DNA of 64,000 nucleotides from Plantago ovata (GCA_028274465.1 CM051457.1:95665982-95729981); one strand, 5' to 3'; shown: positions 53,101 through 64,000, counted from the first letter of the stretch. The notes: generated from the sequence alone by a model not told the origin. Numbers and translations are program-made.

Positions 53101-54884
53101 TCCAGGAAGCAATCAAATACCCCCAATGGAGACAAGCCATTCAAGAAGAGCTGGATGCAATGCACCACAACAATACCTGGAGCATCACTACACTTCCACA
53201 AGGACACAAAGCAGTAGGATGCAAGTATGTCTTCAAAACTAAATTAAAATCCGATGGTATTCTTGACAAATACAAGGCTCGGTTAGTAGCACAAGGATTT
53301 ACACAACAACATGGACTGGATTACAGTGAGACATTTAGTCCTGTTGCTAAACTCACCACGGTTAAGATTCTTTTGGCTCTAGCTGCACAACACAATTGGA
53401 GGCTTTCCCAGCTAGATGTTCATAATGCCTTTCTTAATGGTGATCTCGATGAGGACATTTACATGAAATTACCTCCTGGATACACCATTAAGGGGGAATC
53501 CTTAGAGAATAAAGTGTGTAAACTCAACAAATCAATTTATGGGCTAAAGCAAGCCTCCAGACAATGGAACATGAAATTCACCGATTCGCTCATTCAATTT
53601 GGTTTTGTTCAGTCCAAACATGATTATTCACTCTTCACTAAAAGAACAGAGAAAAGCTACTTGGTACTCCTAGTATATGTTGATGACATTTTGCTAGGAG
53701 GAACTAACTCTGATGAACTGAACAAAACAAAAGAGTACTTAAGACAACAATTCAAGATCAGAGATTTAGGGGAACCTAAATATTTCTTAGGAATAGAAAT
53801 TTCAAGATCAAGAGAAGGTATATATTTATGTCAGAGGAAATATACTCTGGAAATCATTCAATAACATGGCTTGCTAGGATGTAAACCACTGATCATTCCT
53901 ATAGAGCAGAATCATCATATCCAAAAGGATGGAGATCCACTCAACAATCCAACTGAGTATAGAAAGATAGTTGGAAAATTAATTTATCTCACCTTAACGA
54001 GGCCAGACATCAGTTACTCGGTCAATATTCTCAATCAGTACATGGAAAACCCCACAAAGGAACATATGGAGGTTGCACTGAAAGTGGTGAGATACTTGAA
54101 AGGAAATCCAGGACAGGGCATTCTACTGTCGTCACAAAGAAACCTGGAGTTGATAACATTTGTAGATGCAGATTTTGATGGGTGTGTTGACACTAGAAGA
54201 TCTCTATCCGGGTACTGCATTTTCTTGGGGAAATCTCTCATTAATTGGAGAACCAAGAAACAAAATGTTGTTAGCAAGTCCTCTACAGAATCAGAATACA
54301 GAGCTATAGCTCATGCCACTTGTGAAATCATGTGGATTCATTATATCATGAAAGATTTTGGTTTTGAACAAAAACAACCCACGAAGTTGTATTGTGACAA
54401 TCAGTTAGCAATTAGCCTGACTAAGAATCCTGTTTATCATGAGAAAACTAAACATATTGAGATCGATCAACATTTCATTAGAGAAAAGGTACAAAGTAAG
54501 ATCATTGAGGTGATTTATGTCCACACTTCACAACAGCCGACATATATGTTCACTAAGGCTTTGCCATCAGAGAAGATTAAGTTCTTCATGGGCAAGATGG
54601 GAGTAATAAACATTTACTCTCATCTTGAGGGGGAATCTCAAGAAATGAAAGAAAGAAGAACGAGAATAGGAGTTAACATAGGAGTTGAGCCGGACAACTC
54701 GGGAGTTAACATAGGAGTTGAGCAAGACAACACAGGAGTTAACATAGGAGTTGAGCCAGAGCAGGTTAACTCCTTGGTCAACACCGCCATATTGAGAGAG
54801 TCCAGATCTCATCAGGAAACTCCGGAAGAGTTTGAAAAGAAGAAAAGAGTTAGTTTAGGGATGGAGACAGGCGTGTACATATAG
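50120..54884 (+). pseudogene. gag-pol: Copia gag-pol, nearly intact, two stops and one frameshift
   Basis: ATG at 50120 (MATDDDVSKLTNLND). TAG at 50324 interrupts gag, and the frame resumes at once (KNKLGFVNGTIKQP). A double zinc knuckle region, CTKCRKAGHNNDQC and CTFCHRPGHLEKNC, lies near 50960-51050. Protease: WILDSGASDHI near 51360. Integrase: LHIDIWGPF, IRTDNGVEF and QQNGVVERKH (51920-52230). A frameshift near 52600 joins the RT frame ([51 protein letters not shown]). TAA at 53862 precedes the RNase H part (DADFDGCVDTRRSLSGYC, SSTESEYRAIA, LYCDNQLAI). The last frame runs through the polypurine tract into the 3' LTR and ends GMETGVYI at 54884, so the LTR encodes about 80 C-terminal residues. 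Confidence 0.9.
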
Positions 54885-55022
54885 TTTTATTAGGGTTATA
54901 GTAGTATAAATAGCTAGTTATGTTTTCCTTTGTAAATCACGTTAATACACAAGAGTTTTCTTACTTTCAATAAACTCAATTCACTTTATTTGTTCTGCTA
55001 TGATTCTTAGCGTACTCTGAGA
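54636..55022 (+). repeat. 3' LTR (TCTCA...TGAGA Copia)
   Basis: 387 bp, same ends and inner repeats as the 5' LTR. It is followed by the AAAAT duplication. Confidence 0.93.
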
Positions 55023-55027
55023 AAAAT

Positions 55028-55400
55028 AATTGTAAAACAGAGCACAATCAAGCTCATTTACAAAGATTAATTAAGGTCTGTAAATGAGCATAATTACGCT
55101 ATGTTTAGCATGTGAATATTTGGAGACAAGGCTGCCATGTGTGTGATGGTTTGGAGCTAATTAAGCTCTGTAAATGAGCATAGTTAATCTTTGTTTATTA
55201 GCTTGATCAAGCTCTTTAACAAAGTATAATTATGTTCATTTACAAAGCTTAATTAAGCTCTATAAACAGAGCTCAATCAAGATCATTTACAGAGCTTAAT
55301 TAAGCTCTATAAACAGAGCACAACCAAGCTCATTTGTACTCTGTTTAGCATGTGAATATTTGGAGACAAGGCTGCCATGTGTGTGATGATTTGGAGACAA
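55028..55400. repeat. Local repeats rich in TTAATTAA palindromes
   Basis: A 54-bp phrase (TGTTTAGCATGTGAATATTT...) occurs at 55102-55155 and 55342-55395, 240 bp apart. A 47-bp unit with AGCTTAATTAAGCTC, CTATAAACAGAGC and CAAGATCATTTAC occurs at 55247 and 55294, with weaker copies around. Several AGCTTAATTAAGCT-type palindromes result. No coding capacity is seen beyond the 19-codon run noted at 48966. Confidence 0.75.
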
Positions 55401-55560
55401 TGTGGCGTGAGTTGGCAACCATTTTTGTGACTGGACAGCGAACTAACACTGTATACGGCGAATTAGGCGACTTAAGGTGTCTATACAACGAATTATACGA
55501 GTTCGAGGACCAAAACCGAGTAGGACCAAGACACGGGGACCAAAAGTGCAATTTACCCTC
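55401..55560 (-). mobile_element. Possible end of a Mutator-like element
   Basis: On the minus strand, immediately after the HSP70 frame, the sequence reads GGGTAAATTGCACTTTTGGT, a terminus often seen on plant MULE-type elements. No matching inverted end was found at 48966-49264, so the assignment is weak. Confidence 0.35.
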
Positions 55561-56062
55561 CATGAGAACCAACTTCTGCACTTTCTCATTGCCTTGACCA
55601 CTCAACATTGCAGCTTGCACCGAAGCTCCATAAGCAACAACTTCATCAGGATTAATGCTCTTCACAAGCTCTTTCCCATTGAAGAAATCCTGCAATAGTT
55701 GTTGAACTTTTGGAATCCTAGTCGATCCACCAACAACAACAACCTCATCGACTCTTCTTATCCATGTTAGCATCTGTCAAACACTTCTCAACCAACTCCA
55801 AACACTTTTTGAACAAATCCATGTTAAGCTCTTCAAATCTTGCCCGTTTAATGGTCAAGTACAAGTCATCATCTAAAGAATCGATTTCAACCGTGGCTTG
55901 AGCACTGGATGAAAGCATCCTCTTTTCCCTCTCGCAAGCCGTTCTCAGTCGTCTCAAAGCTTTTGCGTTGTTACTAATATCTTTATTGTGCTTCCTCTTG
56001 AACTCCTGAACAAAGTGGTTCACCATCCTCTGTTATCAAAATCCTCCCCTCCTAAATGACTA

Positions 56063-56230
<168 letters not shown>

Positions 56231-56479
56231 TTAATGATTTGCATGACATTAAGGCCAGCAATACGTACATCATCCTTAGTAGCCTGGCGATGAGAATCAT
56301 CGAAATATGCAGGCACGGTTACAACCGCGTTTTTAACGGTGGTGCCAAGGTATGCCTCCGCAGCCTCCTTCATCTTTAGCAAAAGTGAAAAACCATTGAA
56401 GGAATTTCCTCGGCAGAAAATTGCTTCTCTTCGTCTTGGTAAGATACTGTTGAGTTCGTATCAACTATAGTCGATTACC

Positions 56480-56756
56480 TGATCACAAAAGCTCACAATA
56501 ACAACTAAACCAACAAGAACTTGTTACACCAAATCAAACACACACCCAAGCAACCAAAACAGAAAACAGAGCAAGAACGCAAGCAAGAAAGAACACAAGA
56601 GTTTAACGTGGTTCGGTTGTAAATAACCTACGTCCACGGAGATCACCAGCTTCAATATAATTCTGTCTCTCAAAGCTAGAACATATAATCTATAATATAT
56701 CACTTGTCGAAGTAGTCGGACAAGCCTTCAATGCCGTGTTGTTATATTCTTGATCA
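56480..56756 (-). repeat. Probable solo LTR or TRIM fragment
   Basis: On the minus strand 277 bp run TGATCAAGAATATAAC...GCTTTTGTGATCA, with TG/CA ends. Inside is the AACGTGGTTCGG / CCTACGTCCACGG block that recurs in many plant LTRs. Athila element C inserted one base to its right, so a target duplication cannot be tested. It separates the HSP70 pseudogene from whatever lay upstream. Confidence 0.4.
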
Positions 56757-56757
56757 T

Positions 56758-58030
56758 TGATGAATGGGTATTTTACACTTTCATTTGAGTCTTTTTCACC
56801 TATTTTAGCTATCCTCTATGTTAATTTAGCTATATTTTAGTGCATTTTATTAGAATAGTGTCACTTCCCTTTAGATTTTATTTTACAGGTTTTGGTTGAA
56901 AAACGAGGATTTCCGGGCAATTATATTGAAGTTGACAAGGAATTGGTGTTCCAGAAGCCTATTTGGAGTATCTGAAGGTTTTCGGATAGGATTTGGAGTC
57001 TAGGGGTCGAATCTGGAGGTTAGAAGGCCACTTGGAGTCAGAAACCGAGTCCGAAAAGGGGAAGAAATCCAAAAACGCGTCGAAAACACGGAATTCCGCG
57101 AAATTTACTCCCGGGCGAACCGCCCGGGACGTGGGGCGAATCGCCCCACACTATTTCGAAGCCTATATATAGTTGCTCAGTTTTTCTCCGAAATATATAC
57201 TTTTCCAGACCTATTCTCTCACCTCTCTTTGTAGTTTTAGGTAGGAACTTCCCAGAGCCTGTTCTGGAGGTTCGTAGCTTAGGAGATACTTTTTCATAGC
57301 AAATTGGAGCTTGTAAGATCTTGATTCTTCGGAGACTGACAACCTTCGGTAACATTGTATCTTACGATTTATTCTACTTATTTTTTATATCTTTCAACAT
57401 GTTTTTCTTCTATGATTTCTGTTGATTGCATGACAACTATGAGTAGCTAAACTTATCGTTGGTTGTAGCATGTGAATTCTTAGCGAAGGGAAGATAATCA
57501 TGCTAATGGCTATATCGCGCATTATACTCCGTGTTATTGCTTTATTTCGTTGATCAGGCTCAACCAATATTCTCGTATGTTCATTAATGATTATGCACAA
57601 CTGGACCCTCGTCGACCTATGCACATCTATATCTTCGTAGTGTTGAATAATTACGGAACACAATAGGACAATAGTGATTGACTTGTCAGTATCTGTATCT
57701 TCGTAGTGCTTAATAATTACAACAGGACATTCGATTGATCAAAGATCTCCATGCAAGACCGAGGAATTTACGCATGATTATTGACCCGTTATGCTTTGAA
57801 GGATCATACTATCACCAATCTCCATTATCTGTTAGAAAAAACCTTTGCTTTACTGTCTGCTGTTTTTATATTCTTTAGTTAAATAGATAAAGCTAGTTAT
57901 AGTCCTTAGAGAACGACACTCGAGGTCATTCTACTGCTACACTACGGTTTTCGTTGTAGTCGTGAATTGTCTTTGGCTAAACAACAAATTTATTTGATCG
58001 AATCGGGACCCGACAAATCTCCGTTCATCA
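56758..58030 (+). repeat. 5' LTR of element C
   Basis: 1273 bp, TGATGAATGGG...CCGTTCATCA. Two GC palindromic units lie at 57105-57152 upstream of the TATA box (CCTATATATAG, about 57163). Confidence 0.9.
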
Positions 58031-58033
58031 AAT

Positions 58034-58051
58034 TGGCGCCACTGCCGGGGA
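58034..58051 (+). other. tRNA-Asp-type primer binding site, element C
   Basis: TGGCGCCACTGCCGGGGA, one base from the tRNA-Asp complement, three bases after the LTR. Confidence 0.8.
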
Positions 58052-58257
58052 CTATACTCCTTTCTTCTGTTTAATTTATTTATATTTTCAGCATTCAATT
58101 CCTAATTCTAGTAGTTTTAGTTTTCCTTTTTAATCTCTCTCTGATACTGCTTTCCTAGTCTGTTTCTAATTCTCCTTTCCTAGCCTTAGTAGTATTCGAT
58201 TTCTAGAAATATTCTCGATTTTTGAAATTTCTAACGAGGCTAATTTTCAGTTTTGAG

Positions 58258-59556
58258 ATTACTCCTGATACAGATTTCCAGGTATCACGACCTTAAAAGC
58301 CCGCTTGACACCTACGTTCTCGCAAGTCAGGAGAGGGTCAGCTATATACTTGGAAGAAGAGTTATCGGGGTATGAGGTAACAAGTTCCATAGTGAGAAGG
58401 ATAGCGAGGTTCGAAGATGGAGAGGATATGAATCCGATAAGCTTCATCAGGTCCTATGAAGAGGAAATAGCAAAAGTTCCAGCAAAGGGGGGTTTACCGA
58501 GGATCAATTATGCAGGAAATAATTTCCTTTTGCTTTGGGATATGAACCAAGGATATGGATAGCAAGGTTAGCACCAGGATCACTGAGGACCTGGAGCGCG
58601 GTAGTAGAGGAGTTCTTGGCACGATTCATGCCTTACCATGAGACGATTGCACTACAGAATCGGATCGAACACTTCAAGCAAGGAGAATACGAGCGGTTCT
58701 GTGACACCTACGAACGTTTTGAGCTGTATAAACGTGAGTGCCCCCACCACCGTTTCGACGATGGGGAGCTGATTTGGTTTTTTGTTGGAGGACTACGTGA
58801 TGAAGTTAGGCTTCAAGTGGATGGGATGTGTGGAGGTTTAGAAGAATGTACAGTTGAAGAGGCAGTGAAGGTCTTTCAAAAGTACGCCAATGGATCCGCA
58901 CAATCCGAGAAAATAATGTCGAATGAAGTCATCAACATATACTCAAATCAAGACGAAACTGACGGGTTATACGAAGGATATTCTGAGGACGAAGACATCA
59001 GTGAGGAGGAGGAACTTGCGTTTTACGCAGGGATTAAAGCCATTGAGAGTGTTTTCGAGATAGCACACGCAGGGCAAGCTGAGAACAATCTTCGCATAGA
59101 GAAGGTTTTGAAGCGGTCGAAGTAACTGAGCAACTTATCAAAGAGCTTAGCCTACTAAAGTGTGGAAGGTGTGGTAAAGCAGTCGAGGATACCCCCCAGG
59201 AAGTAGTGAGCAAACCACCCGAGGTGAGGGGCGAATCACCCCCCAACTCCAGGGAACCGGTCGATCCTAGTCCTCCCGACGAGACACCTGAAACTGGCCC
59301 CGAACAACCTCCAGCTGTTGCTACAAAGGAGAATGAGTGCGAAGAGGTGAATCTACTACTCCGAGGAGGCAAGATGACCAAAATTCCTAACTTCGTACGT
59401 CCTAAACGGGTGGAATCTACTGAGATCGATAATACTGGACCAAGCATAGAACAAGAGGTTAGCGGAAGTTCCAAAGAACCTCAAGAAGTTCCGGAAAGGA
59501 ATGATGAACCAAGACCATCTGTAATAGACATAGATGATGACGAAGTCGAGGTATGA
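58258..59556 (+). pseudogene. gag: Athila-type gag of element C
   Basis: The capsid region starts before 58305 but no clean ATG was found. SAIYLEEELSGYEVTSSIVR and FIRSYEEEIAKVPAKGG lead to a frameshift near 58550. Then WIARLAPGSLRTWSAVVEEF, HFKQGEYERFCDTYERFELY and ELIWFFVGGLRDEVRLQVD run to TAA at 59123. After a further shift the spacer (59206-59556) is rich in P, E and S and ends in TGA in a position fitting CGA. No zinc knuckle with normal spacing was seen. This gag is clearly different from that of elements A and B. Confidence 0.75.
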
Positions 59557-59562
59557 ACTAGT

Positions 59563-61183
59563 ATGCCAGGGGAACTTCACAAATCTTCCAATCCATATGT
59601 GCCTCCTAAACCACATGTGCCATTCCCGAGTCGGATCAAACCAGCCAAGAAGGATATTCAAGATTCACCCCTATTCCAACGCCTGTCAAAAGTGGAAGTC
59701 AATGTGCCTCTCTTAGAGTTAATCCAGAACATTCTAGCTTATACGAAATTCTTTCGTGAGATCAAGAACAAAAGGATTACTTCAGGAAAGGAAGTGAATG
59801 GGGTTGAAACGGTCAACTCGATTGCCGGATTGCCCGTAAAGAAAAAGGATCCTGGAAGCTTCATCATCGACATCGCCTTGGGAAATGGACGAACTACGAA
59901 GGCAATGCTTGACTTAGGAGCTAGCATTCACTTAATGCCGTATTCAGTGTACAAGGCTCTGGAACTCGGAGAATTAACACCAACTAATATGGTCGTCCAA
60001 ATGGCGGACCAAAGTGTGAAGAGGCCGGTCGGGATAATAGAAGACATCTTTGTGAAGGTGGACAAATTGATAATCCCAGCTGATTTTGTAGTAATGAAGT
60101 CCGCGGGCGAGGGAAAAAGCCATATCCGTGAGCACGTAGTACTACTCGGGAGACCATTCATGCCAACTACCAACACATGCCTTGAACTAAAGGGCAAGAA
60201 AATAACCATGGAGGTAATGGGCGAGAAGATTGAGTTGGTAGGATGTAGCATCAGAGATAAGGAAGTTGTGGAGGAGTTAAAATTAGTCGATTGCTACGAA
60301 TCCGTGATTCCCGAATTTCATCATTGCCATGGTAATCGTGAACCACTTGAGGAGGCACTAACAATGCAAACTGAGACGTGCTACATGACCGAAGAAGCAA
60401 GGGAACTAGTTGAAATGATGGATAACACCCCAGAAATTCCCGCAGGAGAAGAGGTACTTGAACCTTTAGATCAAGAAGAAGAAGAAAATGGGTTTCCTGA
60501 AGAACCTGGCTTAGAATTGAAACCGCTTCCTGCGCACCTCAAGTATGTGTACTTAGGAGAAAATCAGAAGAAGCCTGTAATTGTCTCCTCACATCTCTCC
60601 GACAATGAAGAGAGTAAGCTGATTGAAGTATTGAAGGAAAATTCCGCAGCTATAGGATGGGGGATCAGTGATATCAAAGGTATTAGCCCTACACGATGCG
60701 TGCACAACATCACTCTAGAACAAGATGCCAAACCCGTTAGGCAACCTCAGTGAAGGATAAATCCAGCCATGCAAGAGGTGGTAAAAAAGGAAGTGATCAA
60801 GTTGCTAGATGCTGATATGATTTACCCCATTCCTGATAGTCGATGGGTGAGCCCGGTACATGTAGTCCCTAAGAAATCAGGAGTCACGGTGGAAGAGAAT
60901 GAGAAGGGAGAATTGGTACCAGTTAGGAAGACCACTGGATGGCGGATGTGCATTGACTATAGAAGATTAAATGCCGCCACTAAAAAAGACCACTTCCCTT
61001 TACCATTTATAGATGATATGCTAAACCGCCTTGCGGGGCGGAAGTTTTATTGTTTTCTTGATGGTTTATCAGGTTTCTACCAGATTCCGATTGCACCGGA
61101 GGATCAGGAGAAGACGACATTCACTTGCCCATTTGGAACATTTGCCTATAGGAGGATGCCATTTGGACTATGCAATGCTCCCG
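59563..61183 (+). pseudogene. pol: Athila-type protease and partial RT of element C
   Basis: Frame 59563-60753: a conserved block before the protease (FQRLSKVEVNVPLLELIQNI), the protease motif MLDLGASIHLMPYSVYKAL near 59905 (DLGA as usual in Athila), VVLLGRPFMPTTNTCLEL, and the connection to RT (ENSAAIGWGISDIKGISPTRC). TGA at 60751 is one C-to-T change from CGA, and the same frame continues into RT: RWVSPVHVVPKKSGVTV, RMCIDYRRLNAATKKDHFPL, FYCFLDGLSGFYQIPIAPED, PFGTFAYRRMPFGLCNAP. The RT is cut at 61184 before the catalytic DD motif. Confidence 0.88.
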
Positions 61184-62864
61184 TGTTAGGAAACTTGTAA
61201 TTTTGATGAGCAATTAACCATGCTAAATTAAGAACAGTCCAGTAACTAGTACTCTTAAGGTCCATAGGATTTTAGAATTTTTAAAGGACATTGTAAAAGA
61301 GGAACGTTTGCTGATGACTTAGATAGGTGTTAGATAAGTTTTTATCTTGGTTGATGACGTACTTTAATTTCTGTGAAGAAATTAATTTATTGACACTTTA
61401 GCGTATGATGTATTTTATTTTCTGAAAAGAAAATATCTTATTGATGCTTAGCTTTGATGTAACTTATTTTCTGAAAAGAAAATGACCTATTGAAGCATTT
61501 GCTGAAGATGTATTTTGTTTATTACAAACAAATTATTGAAGCAAATAAGAAACCGGTCAGAATCTTGAAGACTTCTGAAGACTTGAAGACTTGAAGACTT
61601 GAAGATTGCTGAAGACTAGTAAGGCACGTGTTGCTCAGAAAGTGAAATTTTCAGCAACAGCATTGCATAAGTGAAAATCTGAAAGACAAAGTAGGTTGTG
61701 CTTGCTGAAACTGAGAATGAACACTTGCTGATGAACATATGTGACCTCTTGCTGAATGTACGAGATTTTGCGCTCCATTGTTACTGTTTGAATTCTATTC
61801 AAAAGTGCATTTAATGCAAAGCTTACACACAAAGGACATGAAGACTAGAAGACAAACAAAGGTTGCTGCTGAAAGTACAAAAGCAAGATAGTGACATGTT
61901 AAGGAACAAAAGCCTTAGGATTTGAAATTCAAACGGCTCCTTACTTGCACTATAAATAGAGGTCATCCGGCAAAGAGTTGAAGTGTGTCAACAACGTGAT
62001 CAAACTCTCACTTGTGCTTAGAACTCACAAACCTTCAAACACTCTTACTGCCATTGATCCGTTCCAAGACTTAAAGCTTGAAAAAGCTACTTGTGAAGAA
62101 GTAGAACAAACTCGACTAAGGAATTAGTTAAGTGTTCTTTCTTTCGAACAAAAACAAGTCTTGACACCAGAAACAATCAAACTTGTTTACTGCAAAGTAT
62201 TCCAAGTTGTGTTTCTTAGATTACTTGTTGTAACTGAATAAGTTATAATTAAGTTATCTCACCCCAAAACTCTCTAACTGAAAATACACCCTTTCAGGCG
62301 TGATATTCAGGGGGAACTTAATCGAGCAAGCTTTTGCTGATTAAAAGTACCAAGTTTGGTGGAGAACAAGGTTGAGTTCTCTAGTTTAGGTTGGAGACAA
62401 AGCAAGTGTGCTTTGGTTTCTGTTGAATCGCTTTAGATAGGAGATTGTAAGGAACCTCAATCATATCTTAGTGGATTCAGTCCTAGAAAGGACAAAGTGG
62501 ATTAGTTGGGAGATTACGCCACTCTCAGATACCACTCTAAAAGCGTTTGTGTGATTTACTTACTGCATTTAGCTTTCAGCAAATTATATCTGTTTGTACA
62601 CAGTCACTCCCATCACTTGCTGAAACACTTTACTTGCTGAAAAAGCACTTATTGTTTCAAAGACTTCCGCTCTCTGATTTTAAGTATCAGCAAACCAAGC
62701 TACTGTAAAGTAACTTACGCTTGCTGAGAAAGTTAAGTATCAGCAACTTCATTACTGAAAAGTAATAAGTACTTGCTGAGAAAGTTTTAAACGACAAAAG
62801 TTTGAAAAGACTATTCACCCCCCCCCCCCCTCTAGTCTTTTCTTGTTGTTTAAAGGGACCAACA
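61184..62864 (+). repeat. 5' LTR of SIRE-like copy 2
   Basis: 1681 bp, TGTTAGGAAAC...GGGACCAACA. It is a near-perfect reverse match to 9244-10921. A run of 13 C occupies 62818-62830. Confidence 0.93.
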
Positions 62865-62866
62865 AG

Positions 62867-62878
62867 TGGTATCAGAGC
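62867..62878 (+). other. Primer binding site (initiator tRNA-Met type), copy 2
   Basis: TGGTATCAGAGC two bases after the LTR. Confidence 0.9.
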
Positions 62879-62977
62879 AGGAGGTTCTTTAGCCTTCTGC
62901 ACTGAACCTAGATCCCCTTAAGTGCTTTCCTTAAATCACTTTCACTTGATCAAGTTTGGTAGTGCTTTGCTGACAGG

Positions 62978-64000
62978 ATGTCTTTAGGAGATGCTCCCTT
63001 GCTGAAGCTGGAAAATTACGAGAAATGGCGAAACAACATGATGTTACATCTTGAGGCCATTAGTGATGAGATGGTCACCGTCATTAATGATGGACCTATC
63101 AAGATCACCAAGATTGAAAGGAGTTTCCCTCATAAAACCACTGAAGCTGGAAAGGAAACCATCCAAGGCGAACCATCAGATACGGTTGTGCCTAAACCAA
63201 GAGAGGAATGGACTTCTGACGAAAGCTAAGAGATTCCGTCTTGATGGCCAAGCAAGAAATATCATCATCAGATCAACTCCGGATACCATACAGTGCAAAC
63301 TGTGGGGTGCCAAGACTGCTAAGGAGGCTTGGAAAATGGTTCAAGATCTTTGTGTTGGATCTGACAAGACCAAGGAAAACAAACTTGAAGTACTTAAGCT
63401 GAAGTTTCAAAACTTTAAGCAAGGTGCTAACGAGTCACCGGAAGACTTGGACTTCAGATTCACAACTCTTGTTAGTGAAATGGCAGCGCTGGGTGTTGAT
63501 AATTTTTATTCAGATTCTGAGAAAGTGAAAACTATCATCAGGAGTTTGAATCAAGAATGGATCCATACTCAAAATTTCTATTATAATCAAGGAATGCCTG
63601 ACATTACACCAACTGAGTTGTTCTCTCATCTTGCTACTGTCAATTATGAGACAAAGCAAAGAGAAAATGTGTTTGCTGAAAAATCGCAAAACATTGCTCT
63701 TGCTGCAAAGCCGTCATCTTCTGAAAATAAGAATGATAAAGAGCCTGCTGATGAAAATGCTTTAGTTGTTAAAACATGAAGAAATTCATCAGTAAGGAAC
63801 TTGAAAGGCGAAAAGCAAAAGAGAAGCTGAAAAAGCATCTTGGTAACAACTACCATAAGTACAAGAATGATACTAGCTCACTGAACAAGCAAGCTCAGCA
63901 AGCTACATCATCAGAAGAACCAGCAGTTGGAAATGATCTATGTTTTTACTGCAAAAAGCCTGGACACTTCAAAGCAAATTGCCCCTTGCTGAAAGGCAAA
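62978..64000 (+). pseudogene. gag: Copia gag of SIRE-like copy 2, frameshifted, partial
   Basis: ATG at 62978 (LGDAPLLKLENYEKW). An extra A near 63226 (GACGAAAGC) shifts the frame after EEWTSDE and gives a TAA. The main frame resumes at 63230 (FRLDGQARNIIIRSTPDTIQ). A missing A near 63771 causes TGA after ALVVKT, where copy 1 reads ALVVKNMKKF. The zinc knuckle (CFYCKKPGHFKANC) lies at 63941-63982. Both lesions are single-base indels. Copy 2 lacks the 42-bp duplication of copy 1. Confidence 0.88.

Larger units (their letters stand above)
49265..55022 (+). mobile_element. Young Copia element with non-canonical TCTCA...TGAGA LTR ends
   Basis: 5758 bp. Both LTRs are 387 bp and begin TCTCAAGAAATG and end GTACTCTGAGA. 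They diverge from their outer neighbours exactly at these points. The target duplication is perfect: AAAAT at 49260-49264 and 55023-55027. A primer site (TGGTACCAGAGC) follows the 5' LTR directly and a polypurine tract (GAGGGGGAA) directly precedes the 3' LTR. The LTRs differ at only about 7 or 8 positions. Gag-pol has two stops and one frameshift. Confidence 0.93.
56758..61183 (+). mobile_element. Athila-type Gypsy element C, with RT, truncated by the SIRE-like insertion
   Basis: It has a 5' LTR, a tRNA-Asp-type primer site, gag, protease and RT, then is interrupted in RT at 61184 by SIRE-like copy 2. The LTR belongs to the same family as elements A and B, but the interior is different and encodes pol. 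It may stand for the autonomous partner. Confidence 0.88.
61184..64000 (+). mobile_element. SIRE-like Copia, copy 2 (plus), continues past the window
   Basis: It has a 5' LTR, primer site and gag matching copy 1 in reverse orientation. It inserted into the RT of Athila element C. The sequence is still in gag at 64000. Confidence 0.92.

Overview
The window is nuclear DNA of a flowering plant, probably a eudicot; the species cannot be told. About 85-90% is LTR retrotransposons, most of them broken and nested. Host-derived sequence is limited to one apparently intact small gene (39624-40412, minus), an HSP70 pseudogene spread over 14 kb, a SKP1-like gene fragment, a LINE fragment, two small foldback or TIR elements and a Cassandra solo LTR.

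Layout. 1-10921: SIRE-like Copia element on the minus strand (5' LTR 9244-10921, gag, frameshifted pol, then an array of eight hairpins and a 3' ORF with its own TATA box and short GT-AG introns); its 3' LTR lies off the left edge. 10922-13397: LINE RT zinc-finger fragment, unassigned AT-rich DNA and the 5' end of an old chromovirus-type Gypsy. 13398-29711: an old Tat-type Gypsy (plus) whose protease is split by Athila-type element A (16690-29026), whose 5' LTR is itself split by Athila-type element B (17259-23338). A and B carry gag-protease only. 29712-30640: truncated LTR of a related family. 30641-36422: Tat-type Gypsy (minus) with two RNase H domains, cut off inside integrase. 36423-42180: the least TE-rich part, with a 0.8 kb MULE-like foldback, a Stowaway MITE, a 5S-derived Cassandra LTR, a secreted or membrane repeat-protein gene and a SKP1 fragment. 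42180-56479: HSP70 pseudogene (minus) interrupted by a degenerate Copia (42266-48652) and by a composite insertion holding a young Copia with unusual TCTCA...TGAGA LTR ends (49265-55022). 56480-56756: probable solo LTR. 56758-61183: Athila-type element C with gag, protease and RT. It is interrupted at 61184 by a second SIRE-like copy (plus) that runs off the right edge.

Best candidates for something new: (1) the hairpin array at 2911-3270 with a constant 7-nt loop and covarying stems; (2) the promoter-plus-intron 3' ORF of the same element; (3) the LTR family ending TCTCA...TGAGA with a perfect 5-bp target duplication; (4) variable GC palindromes just upstream of the Athila TATA box; (5) paired 9-bp hairpins, each followed by a polypurine-like GGTTTGGGGA-type motif, in the gag-only Athila elements. 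I saw no prokaryotic operon, CRISPR array or defence system.
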